From Amaranthus tricolor (taxonomy: Eukaryota > Streptophyta > Magnoliopsida > Caryophyllales > Amaranthaceae), in contig NC_080053.1 in NCBI RefSeq assembly GCF_026212465.1, positions 19,788,773 through 19,852,772 of the forward strand: a stretch of 64,000 bases of DNA. Direction: 5' to 3'. Of the stretch, positions 48,343-61,300 are shown in pieces. Made by a program: the position numbers and the translations under genes. How positions within the stretch are numbered: position 1 is the stretch's first letter; every line of letters begins with the position of its first letter. The notes under the pieces were generated by a model. That model was not told where the DNA came from and did no database searches. It saw only the letters and a list, made by a program, of their open reading frames with translations.

Positions 48343-51300
48343 TCAATGCAGCTTGATCATGCCAAGTTCCAATCTCATTTTTTCATGTTGTTCCCTTGGA
48401 AGCGGTTTAGTCATGATATCTGCTATTTGCTCGTTGGTGTTTACATGCTTTAAAACAATATTTTTATTTTCAACATTATCTTTAAGAAAATGATGCCTAA
48501 TGTGGATGTGTTTTACTCGTGAATGATGCACTGGATCTTTAGATATGCATATGGCACTGGTATTATCACAATAATAAGAACACATTCAAACTTAATACCA
48601 AAATCTCTTAGCTGCTGTTTTATCCAAAGCATTTGGGAACAACAAGCTGCTGCTGCTACGTATTCAGCTTCGGCAGTGGATAATGCAACAGTGTTTTGTT
48701 TCTTGGAACTCCATGAAACTAAACATGAGCCAAGAAATTGTACCATACCTGACGTACTTTTTCTATTTACCAGATCTCCTGCATAATCTGCATCACTAAA
48801 ACCTTTCAAATCATAGACATCACTTTTAGGGTAAAATAAGGACAAGTCATCTGTTCCCTTCAAATATCTTAAACTTCGTTTAACTGCAGTGAGATGTGAT
48901 TCTTTAGGATTGGATTGAAATCTAGCACATAAGCCACCACTAAAAGCAATATCGGGTCTACTAGCAGTTAGATATAATAAAGAGCCAATCATGCCTCTAT
49001 ACATAGTTTGATCAATATTTGTTCCATTTGGGTCTTCATCTAACCTAACATTTGTAGCCATAGGTGTATTGTTGGTTTTAGCATTATTCAAACCATATTT
49101 CTTGAGAAGTTCTTTTATATATTTTTGTTGATGAATAAAGATACCATTTATAGTTTGTTTAATTTGCAACCCAAGGAAGAAGTTTAATTCTCCCATCATG
49201 CTCATTTCAAATTCGGTGCTCATTAGGTTAGCAAATTATTTACATAACAGTTCATTGGTGGCTCCAAAGATAATATCATCAACATATATTTGAACAACTA
49301 AAATATCCGAACCTCTATACTTAAAGAATAAGGTTTTGTCAATTTTGCCTCTAACAAAGTCATTTTGAATTAAAAACTTTGATAGCCTTTCATACCATTG
49401 CCTAGGAGCTCGTTTTAAGCCATAAAGAGCTTTATCAAGCTTGTAGACATGATCAAGACAAGAGATATTTTCAAAGCCTGGGGGTTGTTCAACAAAAACT
49501 TCTTCATCAAGAAAACCATTTAAGAAAGCACATTTCACATCCATTTGATATAATTTAAAGTTCATGAATGCAACAAAAGAAATTAAGATTCTTATAGCCT
49601 CTAACCTTGCTACCGGAGCAAATGTCTCGGTATAATCAATACCTTCTTGTTGATTGTATCCTTTGACCACGAGCCTTGCTTTGTTTCTAACAATTATTCC
49701 ATGCTCATCTAGTTTATTCCGAAATACCCATTTCAAGCCGATTACCTTTTTGTGTTTTGGTTTGGGTTCCAAGTGTCATACTTTGTTTCTTTCAAATTCG
49801 TTCAATTCATCTTGCATGGCTACAACCCATTCGGAATCCTTTAGAGCTTCTTCATGATTTTTGGGCTCGACTGATTATACGAACGCAAAGTGTGCACAAA
49901 AGTTTCTCATTTGAGATCTAGTTTGTGTTCCTTTATTCAAATCACTTATAATCAAATCAAGAGGATGATAACTTTGATATTTCCAAGGTTTGGGCACAAA
50001 TTCTCTTGTGGGAACAGTAGTATGTTCTGGTTCATCAGCTTGATTGTCATTATGTTCAGCTACTGGATTAGCTTGCTCTTCTGTGGGAACAGCTGGATTG
50101 GGAACAGTCTGTTGGTTCTGAAGTACTGGCAGTTCCTGATCAAGATCGTTCCTTTCTGCCTCTTCTGGGATCAGCTGTTCACCTGTTGTTCCTTGATCTT
50201 GCATTTTCATTTCTTCTTCATCATTCTCAAGATTTGCAAGACCTATCTTAAAATTATTTGTATCTTGTTCACTTGACAAAAAGTTAGTTTCATCGAAAAT
50301 TATGTGAACGGATTCTTCCACGCTCATTGTTCTTTTGTTATAAACTCTGTAAGCCTTACTATGTGATGAGTAGCCAAGAAATACTGCTTCATCACTTCTT
50401 TCATCAAACTTTTCTATATTTCGTTTTCCATTCACATGAACAAAACATTTGCATCCAAACACACGAAAATAGGAAATATTTGGTTTAACACCTTTAAGCA
50501 ATTTATAGGGTGTCTTTGAAGTGATTGGTCGTATTAATACACGATTCAAAATATAACATGCAGTATTAACAGCTTCGGCCCAAAAATTTCTATGTAGACC
50601 ACTAGCAATTAACATGGTTCTAGCCATTTCCTCTAAAGTCCTATTTTTCCTTTCTACTATACCATTTTGTTGTGGTGTTCGTGGTGCCGAAAAATTATGA
50701 CTTAATCCATGTTCATTGAAATAATTCATGAAACTTGAATTTTCGAATTCTCTTCCATGATCTGACCTTATGTGAATAATTTGATTATTGGTAGATTTTT
50801 ATATTTTGTTAGCGAAAGAAACAAACTCATTAAAAGCTTCATCTTTACTAACTAAAAATAAAATCCAAGTAAATCTACTGTAATCATCAACAATAACAAA
50901 CACATATCTTTTGCCACTACGGCTTTGTGTTCTCATAGGTCCACATAGATCCATATGTAATAATTCAAGTGGTTTAGAGGTGGTCACAATATTCTTTGGT
51001 TTAAAAGATGACCTCACTTGTTTTCCTTTGGCACAAGGATCACAAATTTCATCCTTAAGGAATTTTATAGCTGGTAATCCTCTAACTAGGTCTTTTGATC
51101 TTAATGTATTAATCAATGTATAACTAGCATGACCTAGACGCTTATGCCAAAGAAGTAGGTCGTCTTCTATAACGCTTAGACACGTTAGACTGGTTTTGGG
51201 AACAGTGTCCAGGTTCACTACATAAGTATTCACTACATAAGTGTTCCCTTTTCTGATTCCCTCAAGAACGATGTCTCCTGTGTCATTTCTAGAAATAATG

Positions 51301-51575
51301 CACTTTTCAGAAGTAAAGTTCACAGAGTTACCTTTATCGCAAAATTGAGAAATGCTAAGTAAGTTATGTTTCAAATTCTCGACTAAAAACACATTATCGA
51401 TAACATGGGAACATGACCTTCCAACTTTTTCTTTGGCGATTATCTCACCTTTCATATTGTCACCGAAGGTAACTGTTCCCCCATCATAGGCTTCAAGTAA
51501 GAGAAATTTAGATTTGTCACCCGTCATGTGCTTGGAACACCCACTGTCGAGATACCATGAGCTGTTCCCCCTCAC
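48343..51575 (-). pseudogene. Copia Pol, body 2, inactivated by the same lesions
   Basis: Copy of 39643-42875 at +8700. Stops sit at 50799-50801, 49875-49877, 49776-49778 and 49236-49238, and the frame change near 48570-48585 is also shared. One residue differs in the RNase H part (Tyr in body 1, Asp in body 2, in LKGTxDLSLF; base 40151/48851). All catalytic motifs named for body 1 are present. Confidence 0.9.
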
Positions 51576-51702
51576 TTGGACTTGAAAGAAATTAATTGTT
51601 ATTTACAGGAACCCAGGCTGTCTTGGGTTCCTTGTCGATTTTACAAGAATCTTTTTTCTTAATCAGAATGTTATAGACATAATTTCTGTTGGAGACAGTG
51701 TA

Positions 51703-52575
51703 CTATTCCCTTTTGGTGCACTGGTCCTTCAGATGGCCAGTTTCTCCACAGAAGGAACAGATTATGTCTCTAAGGAGATCAATGTATACCTTTTTCTTCT
51801 TGCTATTCTTAAAGTGATCTAGGCGTTTTGAATTTTTGCTTTTAGCTTCTTGAATCCATTTGGGAACACTTTTGATCTTCCCTTTTTCTCTTGAATTTAA
51901 TTCAAGCTCTATTTTATCACTGTTGGAGCGTTTGAATTCGAAGCTACTGTCCAGATTTTGAAAATCTGTACACAGGTTCTTAATAGATGCATCGTTTAAT
52001 TCCATATTCAAGCCTAACAATTTGTATTGCATTAACTTAATATTAAGAATAACCTTTTTCTTTTTAATTCTCTCCATATTTTCCTTTAGAATTATATTTT
52101 GGTCCAACAAACTGAAAAATTTGTTTTGGACGTCGGATCTAAAGGTGTTTATATAGGAGACATGGTCTTTACTTACTTTGAGCTCCTTTTCCAATAGGAG
52201 ACACTTATCATTAAAATTTTCAAGTTTAATTTGTGTCTCCTTTAGCAACTGTATTAATTTATTTTTACTCAATTTGGATGAATGGACAGAAAATGAGTTA
52301 GAAGAACATACCTGCTTTATGGCAAAGACATTAATTTCCATCTTCTAAAAATCTTCTTTTTCAAATTCGGTAATGGGTTTGGGAACAATTTCATGATTGG
52401 AGTTAATAGTGGTTACCTCATAGTCTCCAATTTTGATGACTCTCCAAACTTGATAATTTTCCGCTTTGATGAAGATCTCCATCCTATTTTTCCATTAAGT
52501 GTAGAATTTTCCATCAAACATGGGTGGTCTTTGAGTAGAATATCCTTCTTCCATTCGCTCGTTCATAATTGACAT
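51703..52575 (-). pseudogene. Short Gag of the copia, body 2
   Basis: Copy of 43003-43875 with the same internal deletion, the same stops (52495-52497 and just before 52341) and the same CCHC knuckle. Confidence 0.75.
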
Positions 52576-52627
52576 TTTCGGGAACACCAGGATTCTGCCC
52601 TCAGGGTTTCCTGATCTACTGGGAACA

Positions 52628-52641
52628 GGGCTCTGATACCA
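52628..52641 (-). other. Primer-binding site, copia body 2
   Basis: The minus strand reads TGGTATCAGAGCCC, next to LTR C. Confidence 0.9.
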
Positions 52642-52643
52642 AT

Positions 52644-54160
52644 TGTAGACTCAATTAGAAACGGGAACAGCAACAAGAGAGGGGTGAATTGTTGTTGTTA
52701 CTAGTTTAAGCGTTTTTGCCCTCTTTTTGCGGAATTGAATAAAATATATAAAGCTTAAACTTAGAGCGAAATAATTAAAAGAGACAAACGATTTTTACGT
52801 GGAAACCTTCTAGGCCTAAATAGAAGGAAAAACCACGACCCCTCGGGATTTTTAAATTCTCCACTATGTTTAAGGCGACTCGTTACAATTACATTAAACA
52901 TCTTACTTCACTCGAAGCGCATCAACTAGGCCAACTTCTCTCTCAAATTGCTTCACTCAAAGCAACAAACTTAGCTTCACTAAAAGCTAAACTCCACACT
53001 AGCTTCACTAAAAGCTATGTCCTTAGCTTTACTCAAAGCTATTCTCTTCTCTAGCTTCACTAGAAGCATTCTAATTCCCCCTAGACTCACCCAAGTCTAG
53101 TTACAAAGATTCTCTCAAAAACCCTTACAAAAGGATAAAAATTCTCTAAAAATAAAATCAATAAGTTGCACAAGAAAATATTATAAATTAATTGGCATTT
53201 TTAAAACAAAATTTTCTTGTAAAAATTCTCCCAAAATTACGTATGATTTAATGGCTCATACTAAGGCAAGTTTTGAAGAATAACCGAGTCCACTATTTAT
53301 AGAGCTAAAATCCCTAATAAAAAGGAATATTCCAATCCATTATTCCTTATCCAAAATGATCATGGGAATAATGTGGATTTTAATAACCAAGTCTTCCTAC
53401 GGTTAATCTTAAAGTAGGCATTTAAACTTGACCAATTCAAGCCCACGATTATTTAGCAATAACCGCTGTTCCCTAATAATAGGTTTTGTTCCCTTAAGCA
53501 GCAGTTTCTTCAGCAACAGTTCCTGTTCCCATAATAACGGCTGAAACTTTATGCTATTTATAGAAACGGTTATACTTAATAGGAATGGTTACATGCTAAC
53601 TAATTATAGGAATGATAACCTATTTTCTAAGATAAAGATCGGTTAAAAATAATAGCAAAGACTTTTTCAACAACAGCTATTCCTATATTTAGCAAATCCA
53701 ATATTTACTAAATATAGATCCTAAAATAAAGGATCTTTATTTAGAGACTCGTACGTAAAGTAATTTTTAGAAAACTTTTTGCCAATTAAATATAATAATT
53801 ATTAATGCAACAAATTAACTTTAATTAACACATCAACTAAAAATAATAATTAAAATAATAACCAGAATTTTCAATAGACGTAAGCTGACTCCGGTTCAGG
53901 AACAGTGCGCTGTCTCCAATTTCCAATTTTGCTAGAACATCCAACTTGGGAACAGTAGACCTGCTGTCTCCATTTTACATCCCAAGCGATATACTTTTCT
54001 AACATCTCTTGAATCCTTTTGACACGTACATTTCCATGAACAAAGCCATAGGTACTATCAACGATCATAATTACGACCGGATATCGACCTGCACATAATC
54101 TCTAAAAACATATTTGTTTAAATAAAGTGTAGTCATCATCAAAACTCAAGAGGTCCAACA
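52644..54160 (-). repeat. Copia array LTR C (outer 5' LTR)
   Basis: It is almost identical to LTR B. It ends GGTCCAACA at 54160 and is followed by CGTAA, the near-match to CGTAG at the other end of the array. Confidence 0.95.
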
Positions 54161-54447
54161 CGTAAAATTTTCCGTTAAATTCTTGTCAATTTCCGTTTAA
54201 TTCACTATTTTGACGAAACTACCCTTATTAAGTGTTGGTTGTTGTCTTTATAATTTGCCATAAACCATTTTTATACTCTCAAATGTTTAATTCACCGTTT
54301 TGAGGTTCACCGTTTAATTCATCAAAACTCTCAAATATTTAGGGCCAATTATAATGACAACAACCAACACTTAATAAGGATAGAAACGTCAAAATGGTAA
54401 ACTAAACAAAAATTAACAAGAATTTAACGAAAAATGTTACAGCAGTT
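54161..54447. mobile_element. Remainder of the second foldback element copy
   Basis: It begins with the continuation of the left arm broken at 35243 (TTTTCCGTTAAATTCTTG), then ACCCTTATTAAGTGTTGGTTG, and folds back with ACTTAATAAGGATAGAAACG and GAAAAATGTTACAGCAGTT. It matches 18894-20825 without the two hAT insertions. Its outer right end is missing. Confidence 0.7.
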
Positions 54448-55046
54448 TGAAAGAAAGTGAAAAACTTACGATTATTATTAATTTTTTATAATTATATTGA
54501 TTATAAAATTTTAACGTGTAAATTTCACTTGTTAAAGATAATATATAACGGGTTGGCAGGTACCCGACTCAATGTAATGTGGCCCATGACCCAACTCGGT
54601 TAAGCCGGGTCGGGTACCCGACCCGAATTATATTCTTTTTGAACACCTGGTTTAGGATGTGGGTCAGCAGATCGGATTTTTGAACACCCCTAGTTGATGG
54701 GATATGTATGTAAAGACAATTATTATTTATGCAATGATCAACTTCATAAGATTGGGAAATAATAGTAATTTCATTTAGCTTTTTGAAGGATCCATTGGCA
54801 ACAAACTAAAAGTAAAGGTTGGATTATTGAACAAAATTTTAAAGGTGGGATTATTGGCATGTATTGGAAACTAAATTGGATTATTATAAAGAAAGAAGAA
54901 GATAAAAGGTAACCTGATATAGCAGGTCATTTCTTTGAAGAATCCATTGGCAACAAACTGAAAGCAAAAGGTTGAATTATTAAAAAAATTTCAAAATGTA
55001 GAATTATTGGCAGATAATTAAAAATAGGTTGGATTATTTATAACAA
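54448..55046. mobile_element. Partial copy of the 17349-18308 Mutator-like element (right part)
   Basis: It shares the patch GGGTCGGGTACCCGACC, the phrase GAACACCCCTAGTTGATGGG, and the arm words GATATAGCAGGTCATTT and GGCAACAAACTGAAAGC in the same order. It lacks the left arm and adjoins the foldback element directly, so the two families are found side by side. Confidence 0.6.
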
Positions 55047-56687
55047 TTTTTCCAAAAATAAAAGTATAATTAATGAACTATGTAATTATATTATAATTAT
55101 TTTTCATGAATTAAAAGTAAACTAATTATTAAAAATAGGTGATTGAAATTTTGTTTAATAGCACCATAAGAACCATATTTGTAACCTTGCACAAAGCCCC
55201 ACATACATTCAAGATGTTATGCTACTAATCACTTTGATTTATTTCTGTTTAGTTCTTTTCAATTCATTTTTAAGAGCACCATAAATTCATTTTCTAATAA
55301 TAAGTTTTCTAATAATATTTAGGTCAGTGTGTAACAAGATCAAAGACACTAATACAAGGATAAAATATTAGTTGATAATTTAGGAACAATGACATTTTCT
55401 GTTAAATCAAGGTCAAAGTATTGATGTCTGATTCAGGATGTTCAGATTACTTAGCAAAGGGGAGAAATAAAGAAACATAAAAGGACGGTGTATTAATTGA
55501 AAAGTAATCCAATGAGAACATCTACAATACATGTCACTTAAGTGGTAAGGCTATAAGGTTGCTTTTTCTGAAGTGGGACGAGAGACGATTCTAATTAAAA
55601 GACCGTAACGTTAGCCCTTGTAGCTGACTCTACAAGGGGGTATTTTTGGGATCATAAATGTCATTCTAAAAGGTTATTTGGGGCATTCTATGACCACTCA
55701 ATGATGGACTATAAAATACCCTCATTAACACCAGATATAAGGTAACTAGTCTTCAAGCAATTTAAGTTATTGCTCACAACATTCATTGAGAATTAAGCAC
55801 ATTCAATACATCTTCAAGAAATGCATTTGAACATTGATGAACATTTGTTGAATAAGATAAACATTTGTTAGTTTAAAACAATTGCTTAAGCCTCACGCTG
55901 CAAAATCCTAATAACATCCTCCTAGTTAAAGGCCACTGTGCACCTGGAAAGGTATTTGTTAGGCAAATGTTTCATATAAACACGGACTTAGGCGTCGGAT
56001 AAGGTCTTCGAAAAACCATTTTGGGCCCTCATAATTCTTGTTAATCGTGCATGATTGTACATGGTATTTTAAGGAATGATCTTACTACAAGATTAATTAA
56101 ATAGCAAGAACAAATCCCATAATTCTAACATTTACCCTTGCTTAAAGGACACAACTTAGGACTAATCCAAATTTATTGATTAATTAATTGTATCCCAAAC
56201 AAGGCCTTTATTCACTACAATTCTAACATTTAAATTTGTGCGCATAGATAATTTTTTAAAATAACAATAATGTCAAAGTCTTTACTTTTAAAATATTGAA
56301 ATTAGCTACATATCTAATCAATAAGTTAATCATACTAGTTATTTACATAAATTTTCTTTTCAGATTGAGATGACTTGGACATATGAAAAAAAAAAACTAT
56401 TCACTATTGATGTACTTGTGAGAATGGTGGAAAGTATATAATGAAGGGTAAGAAAAGTCAAAATAGACCCAAAAGAACGTAAATAACTAGATAAGAAAAT
56501 AAAATTTAATTTGCATAAATTACATCTCTTTAAGAATCTCACAAATAAGAAACGAGTTAAAATAGTATATGCTTTGTAATCTAATAACAAATACAGACAA
56601 TAATAAGACACGAAAAAATTGAAAGTTGGGTTGGATAATGTAGCACTTAGAAAAGAATGATACAATCGGAAAAATATGTTAAATTTT
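55047..56687. other. AT-rich intergenic DNA, no supported gene
   Basis: A moderately GC-richer block (55500-56000) with ACTATAAAATACC at about 55709 could be an eroded LTR promoter region, but no partner repeat was found in the window. The rest shows nothing. Confidence 0.4.
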
Positions 56688-56693
56688 AAAAAA
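56688..56693 (-). terminator. RNA polymerase III terminator of tRNA-Glu
   Basis: Six Ts on the minus strand follow the tRNA 3' end directly. Confidence 0.85.
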
Positions 56694-56765
56694 TTCCGTT
56701 GCCGGGAATCGAACCCGGGTCTCCTGGGTGAAAGCCAGACATCCTAACCGCTGGACGACAACGGA
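56694..56765 (-). tRNA. tRNA-Glu (anticodon UUC)
   Basis: The 72-base gene folds as a cloverleaf. The acceptor stem is TCCGTTG/CAACGGA with A as discriminator. The D-arm region contains the A box GTCGTCCAGCGGTTAGGA. The anticodon loop CTTTCAC gives UUC, and the T arm reads GGTTCGATTCC (B box). The sequence is the plant nuclear tRNA-Glu type and not the plastid one, whose acceptor stem differs. A T6 terminator follows. It has no intron. It is very probably functional. Confidence 0.97.
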
Positions 56766-57976
56766 CTCGTTGACAATGAAATCTCCTCCGCGTTAATTAT
56801 ACGTTCTCCGATTCATGGGATATTTGGTTTTTAGTATTCACTTATTACACTTAATTTTTATTTTATTTTTAATCTATAAATTAAAACATACTCAAGTGAG
56901 ATCTTGTTTGATTTGTGTCAATGTAAAAATTATTAATATTCACTTTGTATAATATTTCGTTATGTTTATAAAAGATATTAAACATTAAATAAGTGTATTG
57001 GATAGTGTGAAAAAGTAAATGTCTCATTTCCTATAAATAGGAGGGATTACGATATAAGGCAACATGGAGTATATTCTGAGTCCTTATGTTATGTTTGAAT
57101 TTCTAATGTGAAAATGTGTTTTATCTTGTATCATTAATGATTAATTAATACTTTCAATTGAGTTGCATTGGAATCTAAAAATCATGATGGAAAGTATAAT
57201 TAAGAATTTCAACAACATATGCGTCTTATATTATAATGTTCCTCCTGATATTTTATGAAGTTTTATGAAGTATTTAAACAAGGATAAAAAGTGAATATAT
57301 TTTTAAAAAAATAATATATATACTTTTAAGGGTTTTATATAAAAAAAATCTTTATATTTTGTTTATAAAGCGCATGTTTTGACATACATAAGGAATAGCG
57401 AAATAATTTGCTACATTATATAAACATTATTGAGGATAATTTGACTTTAGTTCAAATCTTTAAAGTTGATTTGTTAAACTGTAAAAGTCACAATAGGTTT
57501 TCCTTTAAGAGAGTTTCTCCCTACTGCAAAATTTGGGTTTTCTCTGTCTTCTTTCTTGAAGCTTTTTCTCTTTCTGCAGATTTTCCTTTGCTTTGTTTTA
57601 TGGAGAGATTAATAAAGGAAAAGAATCCTCGAGTTTCACAAGAAAACTAAACACGTTCTTTGTGAAAAAGAACAAAAATCATAGAAGCGTAGTGCAAAGT
57701 TAAAGCGTGCACAAACTTTTTCCAAAAATATCATATCATGCAATCTTATAAAAACAATGTAAAATTTCATTTGACAATTGCATAGTGAATTGTCATATAG
57801 AATAAATTTTACCAAAATTACTATCAACTTATTTCTTAATAGGAGTATATAAGTAATATATCACAATTGCCATATAGAATAATTTTACCAAAGTTAACAC
57901 CAGATTATTCCTTAATATATAAGTAGTTGTTGGAAGATTACATATATTTGTCTCAACACATATGAAAATTTTAATT
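56766..57976. other. AT-rich intergenic DNA upstream of tRNA-Glu, no supported gene
   Basis: About 1.2 kb has no coding pattern, element ends or RNA gene that I can support. Confidence 0.5.
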
Positions 57977-58398
57977 TGTTGAGTAAAGGCACTATATTTG
58001 AACTAAATTTTATTATACTCTCAAATATTTTTACAACTCTTAAACCTCTACTACTTATAATTTTCTACCCTCTAACCTATCACTACAATACTTTAGAAGA
58101 GGACACTACTTGGAACCCTTACTTGCTCTCTTGCTTGGTACCTACACTCATGCCGTGACCACCTATTTATACTACTCCAATGGAGCTATCTAGGTACAAG
58201 ATATTTTCTAAGAAAATTCTAGATTTAAGATATTTATACTTAGATATTTTTAGAGCACATTCTAGAGTTGAGATATTTTCTCATTCTCTAGATTATTATT
58301 CCAAAATATTTTCATTCTTTATTATTTTAGAATTCTCTTGATCTTGGGCTTAATAGACTTGGGCTTAATAACTTGGGCCTCAGCGTTGATCATCAACA
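57977..58398 (-). repeat. 3' LTR of the degenerate copia
   Basis: Direct repeat of 62734-63140. The pol frame runs a few codons into it and ends at the stop 58380-58382. Confidence 0.93.
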
Positions 58399-61300
58399 CT
58401 CCCCCTCAACGCTGACTTGCTGCACATTCCAAGTTGTTCTCGCATGTCTTGGAACTTGCCCGTACTGAGTCCTTTTGTGAAGATGTCTGCAACTTGCTCT
58501 TCCGTCGGTGTTAGCTTCATTTGGATTTAGCCTTGCAGGACCTTCTCTCGAATAAAGTGATAATGTACTTCGATGTGTTTGGTCCTTGCGTGAAATACTG
58601 GATTTTCTGCCAGACAAACTGCTGACCTGTTGTCACAATGAAGTGTTACCTGTCCGGCTGGTTGATGAAGATCTTTCAATAGATGTGTCATCCACGTGCT
58701 CTCCTGCGCAGCCATAGTTGTCGCCCTATACTCTGCCTCAGTTGTTGAGAGTGACACCGTAGGTTGTCTTTTGCTACACCACGACACGGCTTCTGATCCT
58801 ATGCTAAAGACAAAACCTATTGTTGACCGCCTTGTGTCATAATCTCCAGCGTAGTCAGCATCACAGTAGCCAACCACTTGACATTCTCCACCCTTTTGAT
58901 AAAGGATGCCATAGTCTAGAGTACCCTTCACATATCGAAGGATTCTCTTGACAGCTTCCAAGTGTGGCTTCTTTGGGTTCTGCATATGACGACTCACTAC
59001 TCCAACCGCATATGCAATGTCGGGTCGAGTGAGGGTCAGATTCAGAAGACTTCCAACAAGTTGTCGATACATTCTTGTATCTTTGAGGTCCTTTCCTTCC
59101 CCTATACGCAACTTGTTGTTTGGCTCCATAGGCGTCAGGAGTGGTTTGCAGTTTAAAATTTTGTTTGCTTCTAAGATTTCTCTTGCATACTTGTGTTGAC
59201 AGAGAAACATAGCTTCTCTAACCTTCTCGACCTCGAGCCCCAAGAAATGTTTTAATTCTCCTAGCTCCTTCATCTGAAACCGAACTGATAGGTTCTCCCT
59301 TGTTCGGCTGATTTCTTCAACTAGGTCTCCGGTTATGATGAGGTCATCTACGTATACTAGGACTGTAGCTATCTTGTCTCCATTATTTTTAACAAATAGG
59401 CTTGAGTTTGCGGTAGCAGGTGTATAACCACTCTGTACGAGAAATTCAGCGATTTTCCGTACCATGCCCTTGGTGCCTGCTTTAGACCATATAGTGCCTT
59501 CTTAAGTTTGCAGACGTACCTTGGATGAGCGTTTCTCTCAAATCCTTGTGGCTGCTCCATATATATCTCCCGATCGAGCTCACCGTACAAGAAGGCATTC
59601 TTCACATCTAGCTGCCATACCTTCCACTCTCTACTTGCTGCAAAGGCTAGAAGGACCCGTATGGTTGTCATCTAGACCACTATACTAAACGTCTCATCAT
59701 AGTCTAGGCCGTACTGCTGTGAGAATCCTCTTGCCACTAGGCGTGCCTTATATCTCTCAATTGATCCATCCGATCGAGTCTTTATCTTGTATACCCACTT
59801 GCACGAGATTGGATTGACTTCAACTGGTTTTGGCACCAACTCCTAAGTTTGATTTTGCCTTAAGGCCGCCATCTCCTCTTTCATTGCCTTGCGCCAATGT
59901 TCTAATTTGGCTGCTTCTTCATAGGTTGATGGCTCTGAGGTATCCTCGATCACAACAGTATTTGCATACCTTGGATTTGGTTGCCTCTTCCTTGATGATC
60001 GTCTTGGGAGTTGAGGTACCTCTTCACTTTCTTTAACCTGGAGTGGAGGCTCTCCTTCAACTTCTTCATGTACTCCAGTACGCCAAGGACACTTTGCCTT
60101 GAATGAACTCGAGGTGTCACCTTTTTCGGATGCTGGTGTTTCTTGATCTTCTCTTTGGTCTCTTGCATCTTCAATCGTCGACTCTAGATCTTTCGATGCA
60201 ATTTGAGGTGTGTGTTCTGGAGTCCACCATGCCGATGCTTCATCGAAGACCACATTTCTTGAAGTGTGGATGCGCCCGGTTGTCGGATCACAACACCTCC
60301 ATCCTTTTCTTGCAGAGTCGTATCCAACGAAGATGCACCTTATTGCCTTTTTGTCAAATTTAGTACGGAGATGATCTGGTACGAACACGTAGCACACGCA
60401 CCCGAATACTTTGAAGTGACCTACTACGGGTTTTCTCTTCCAAAACTTTTCATATGGAGAGATAAATCCCAAATTCTCTTGAGGTAGTCGATTGATGATA
60501 TGAGCCGCTGTTTTCATGCACTCAGCCCAAAATCTCCCTGGCACATTCCTCGCATGTAGCATACTTCGGCATACTTCTGCCAAGTGTCGATTCTTCCTTT
60601 CAGCTACACCATTTTGTTGAGGTGTATTGGGGCAGGTCAATTGTCTCTTTATCTTGTGCTCCTTTAGGTAGGAATCAAACTCGTAATTTACATATTCCCT
60701 ACCGTTGTTCGTTCGGAGACACCTTACTTTCTTGTTGAGTTCACTCTCCGCATTCTCTCTAAATTGTTTGAATTTGGAGAGTGCCTCAGATTTTTCTTTC
60801 ATAAAGAGAACCCACACATACCTTGAGAATTCGTCGATGAAGATCACCATGTACTTGGACCTGTTTATGGATGCTTGTCTTACGGGACCAAAGACATCTG
60901 AGTGCATCAGTTCCAAAGGCTCCTTGGCTCGAAACTTTGAAGGTTGATAAGGAAGTTGGTGAGCCTTACCGTATTGACATCCAGCACAGATCGTGTCAGT
61001 ACGTACTTCAACTTTGGATATACTGGCAACCATCGACTTCTCGACCATCATTTTGAGCTTGTGATAGCTCACATGCCCCAATCGTGCGTGCCAGAGGTCG
61101 GCAGTCTCATTCCTCTGAGTCCTATCTACGTAAGCGGATTCTTCTGACATTACGTAGATTGACTGCGATTTTCGACCCTCCATTATTGGCGTTTCTGTTG
61201 CTACAAGATTTCGGTAGACCCTTACTCTTTGTGGTCCAAACAAGACGTAGCAACCTTGCTTTGTCAGTTGCGATACTGACAGCAAGTTCTTCTTTAGACC

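Larger units (their letters stand above)
35244..54160 (-). mobile_element. Tandem three-LTR array of a Sirevirus-like Ty1/copia element (LTR-body-LTR-body-LTR)
   Basis: Three LTRs (35244-36760, 43944-45460, 52644-54160; 1517 bases each) alternate with two bodies, period exactly 8700. The body on the minus strand is PBS, short gag, PR-INT-RT-RNaseH, envelope-like ORF, PPT, which is the Sirevirus/Maximus layout. The outer flanks are CGTAG (35239-35243) and CGTAA (54161-54165), a 5-bp duplication with one mismatch; the middle LTR has no duplication. By eye the two bodies differ at only about four bases (for example 38520, 38732, 39570, 40151 against +8700) and share all stop codons and frameshifts. 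The array therefore most likely arose by unequal recombination between LTRs of one dead insertion, or is an assembly artefact. Confidence 0.9.

Noticed and set aside
35244..54160. Two independent copia insertions side by side
   Set aside because: The middle LTR has no target duplication on either side, and both bodies share the same stops, frame change and deletion.
56694..56765. Plastid-derived tRNA-Glu
   Set aside because: Acceptor and T stems are of the nuclear type, and a polymerase III T-run follows; plastid tRNA-Glu has a different acceptor stem.
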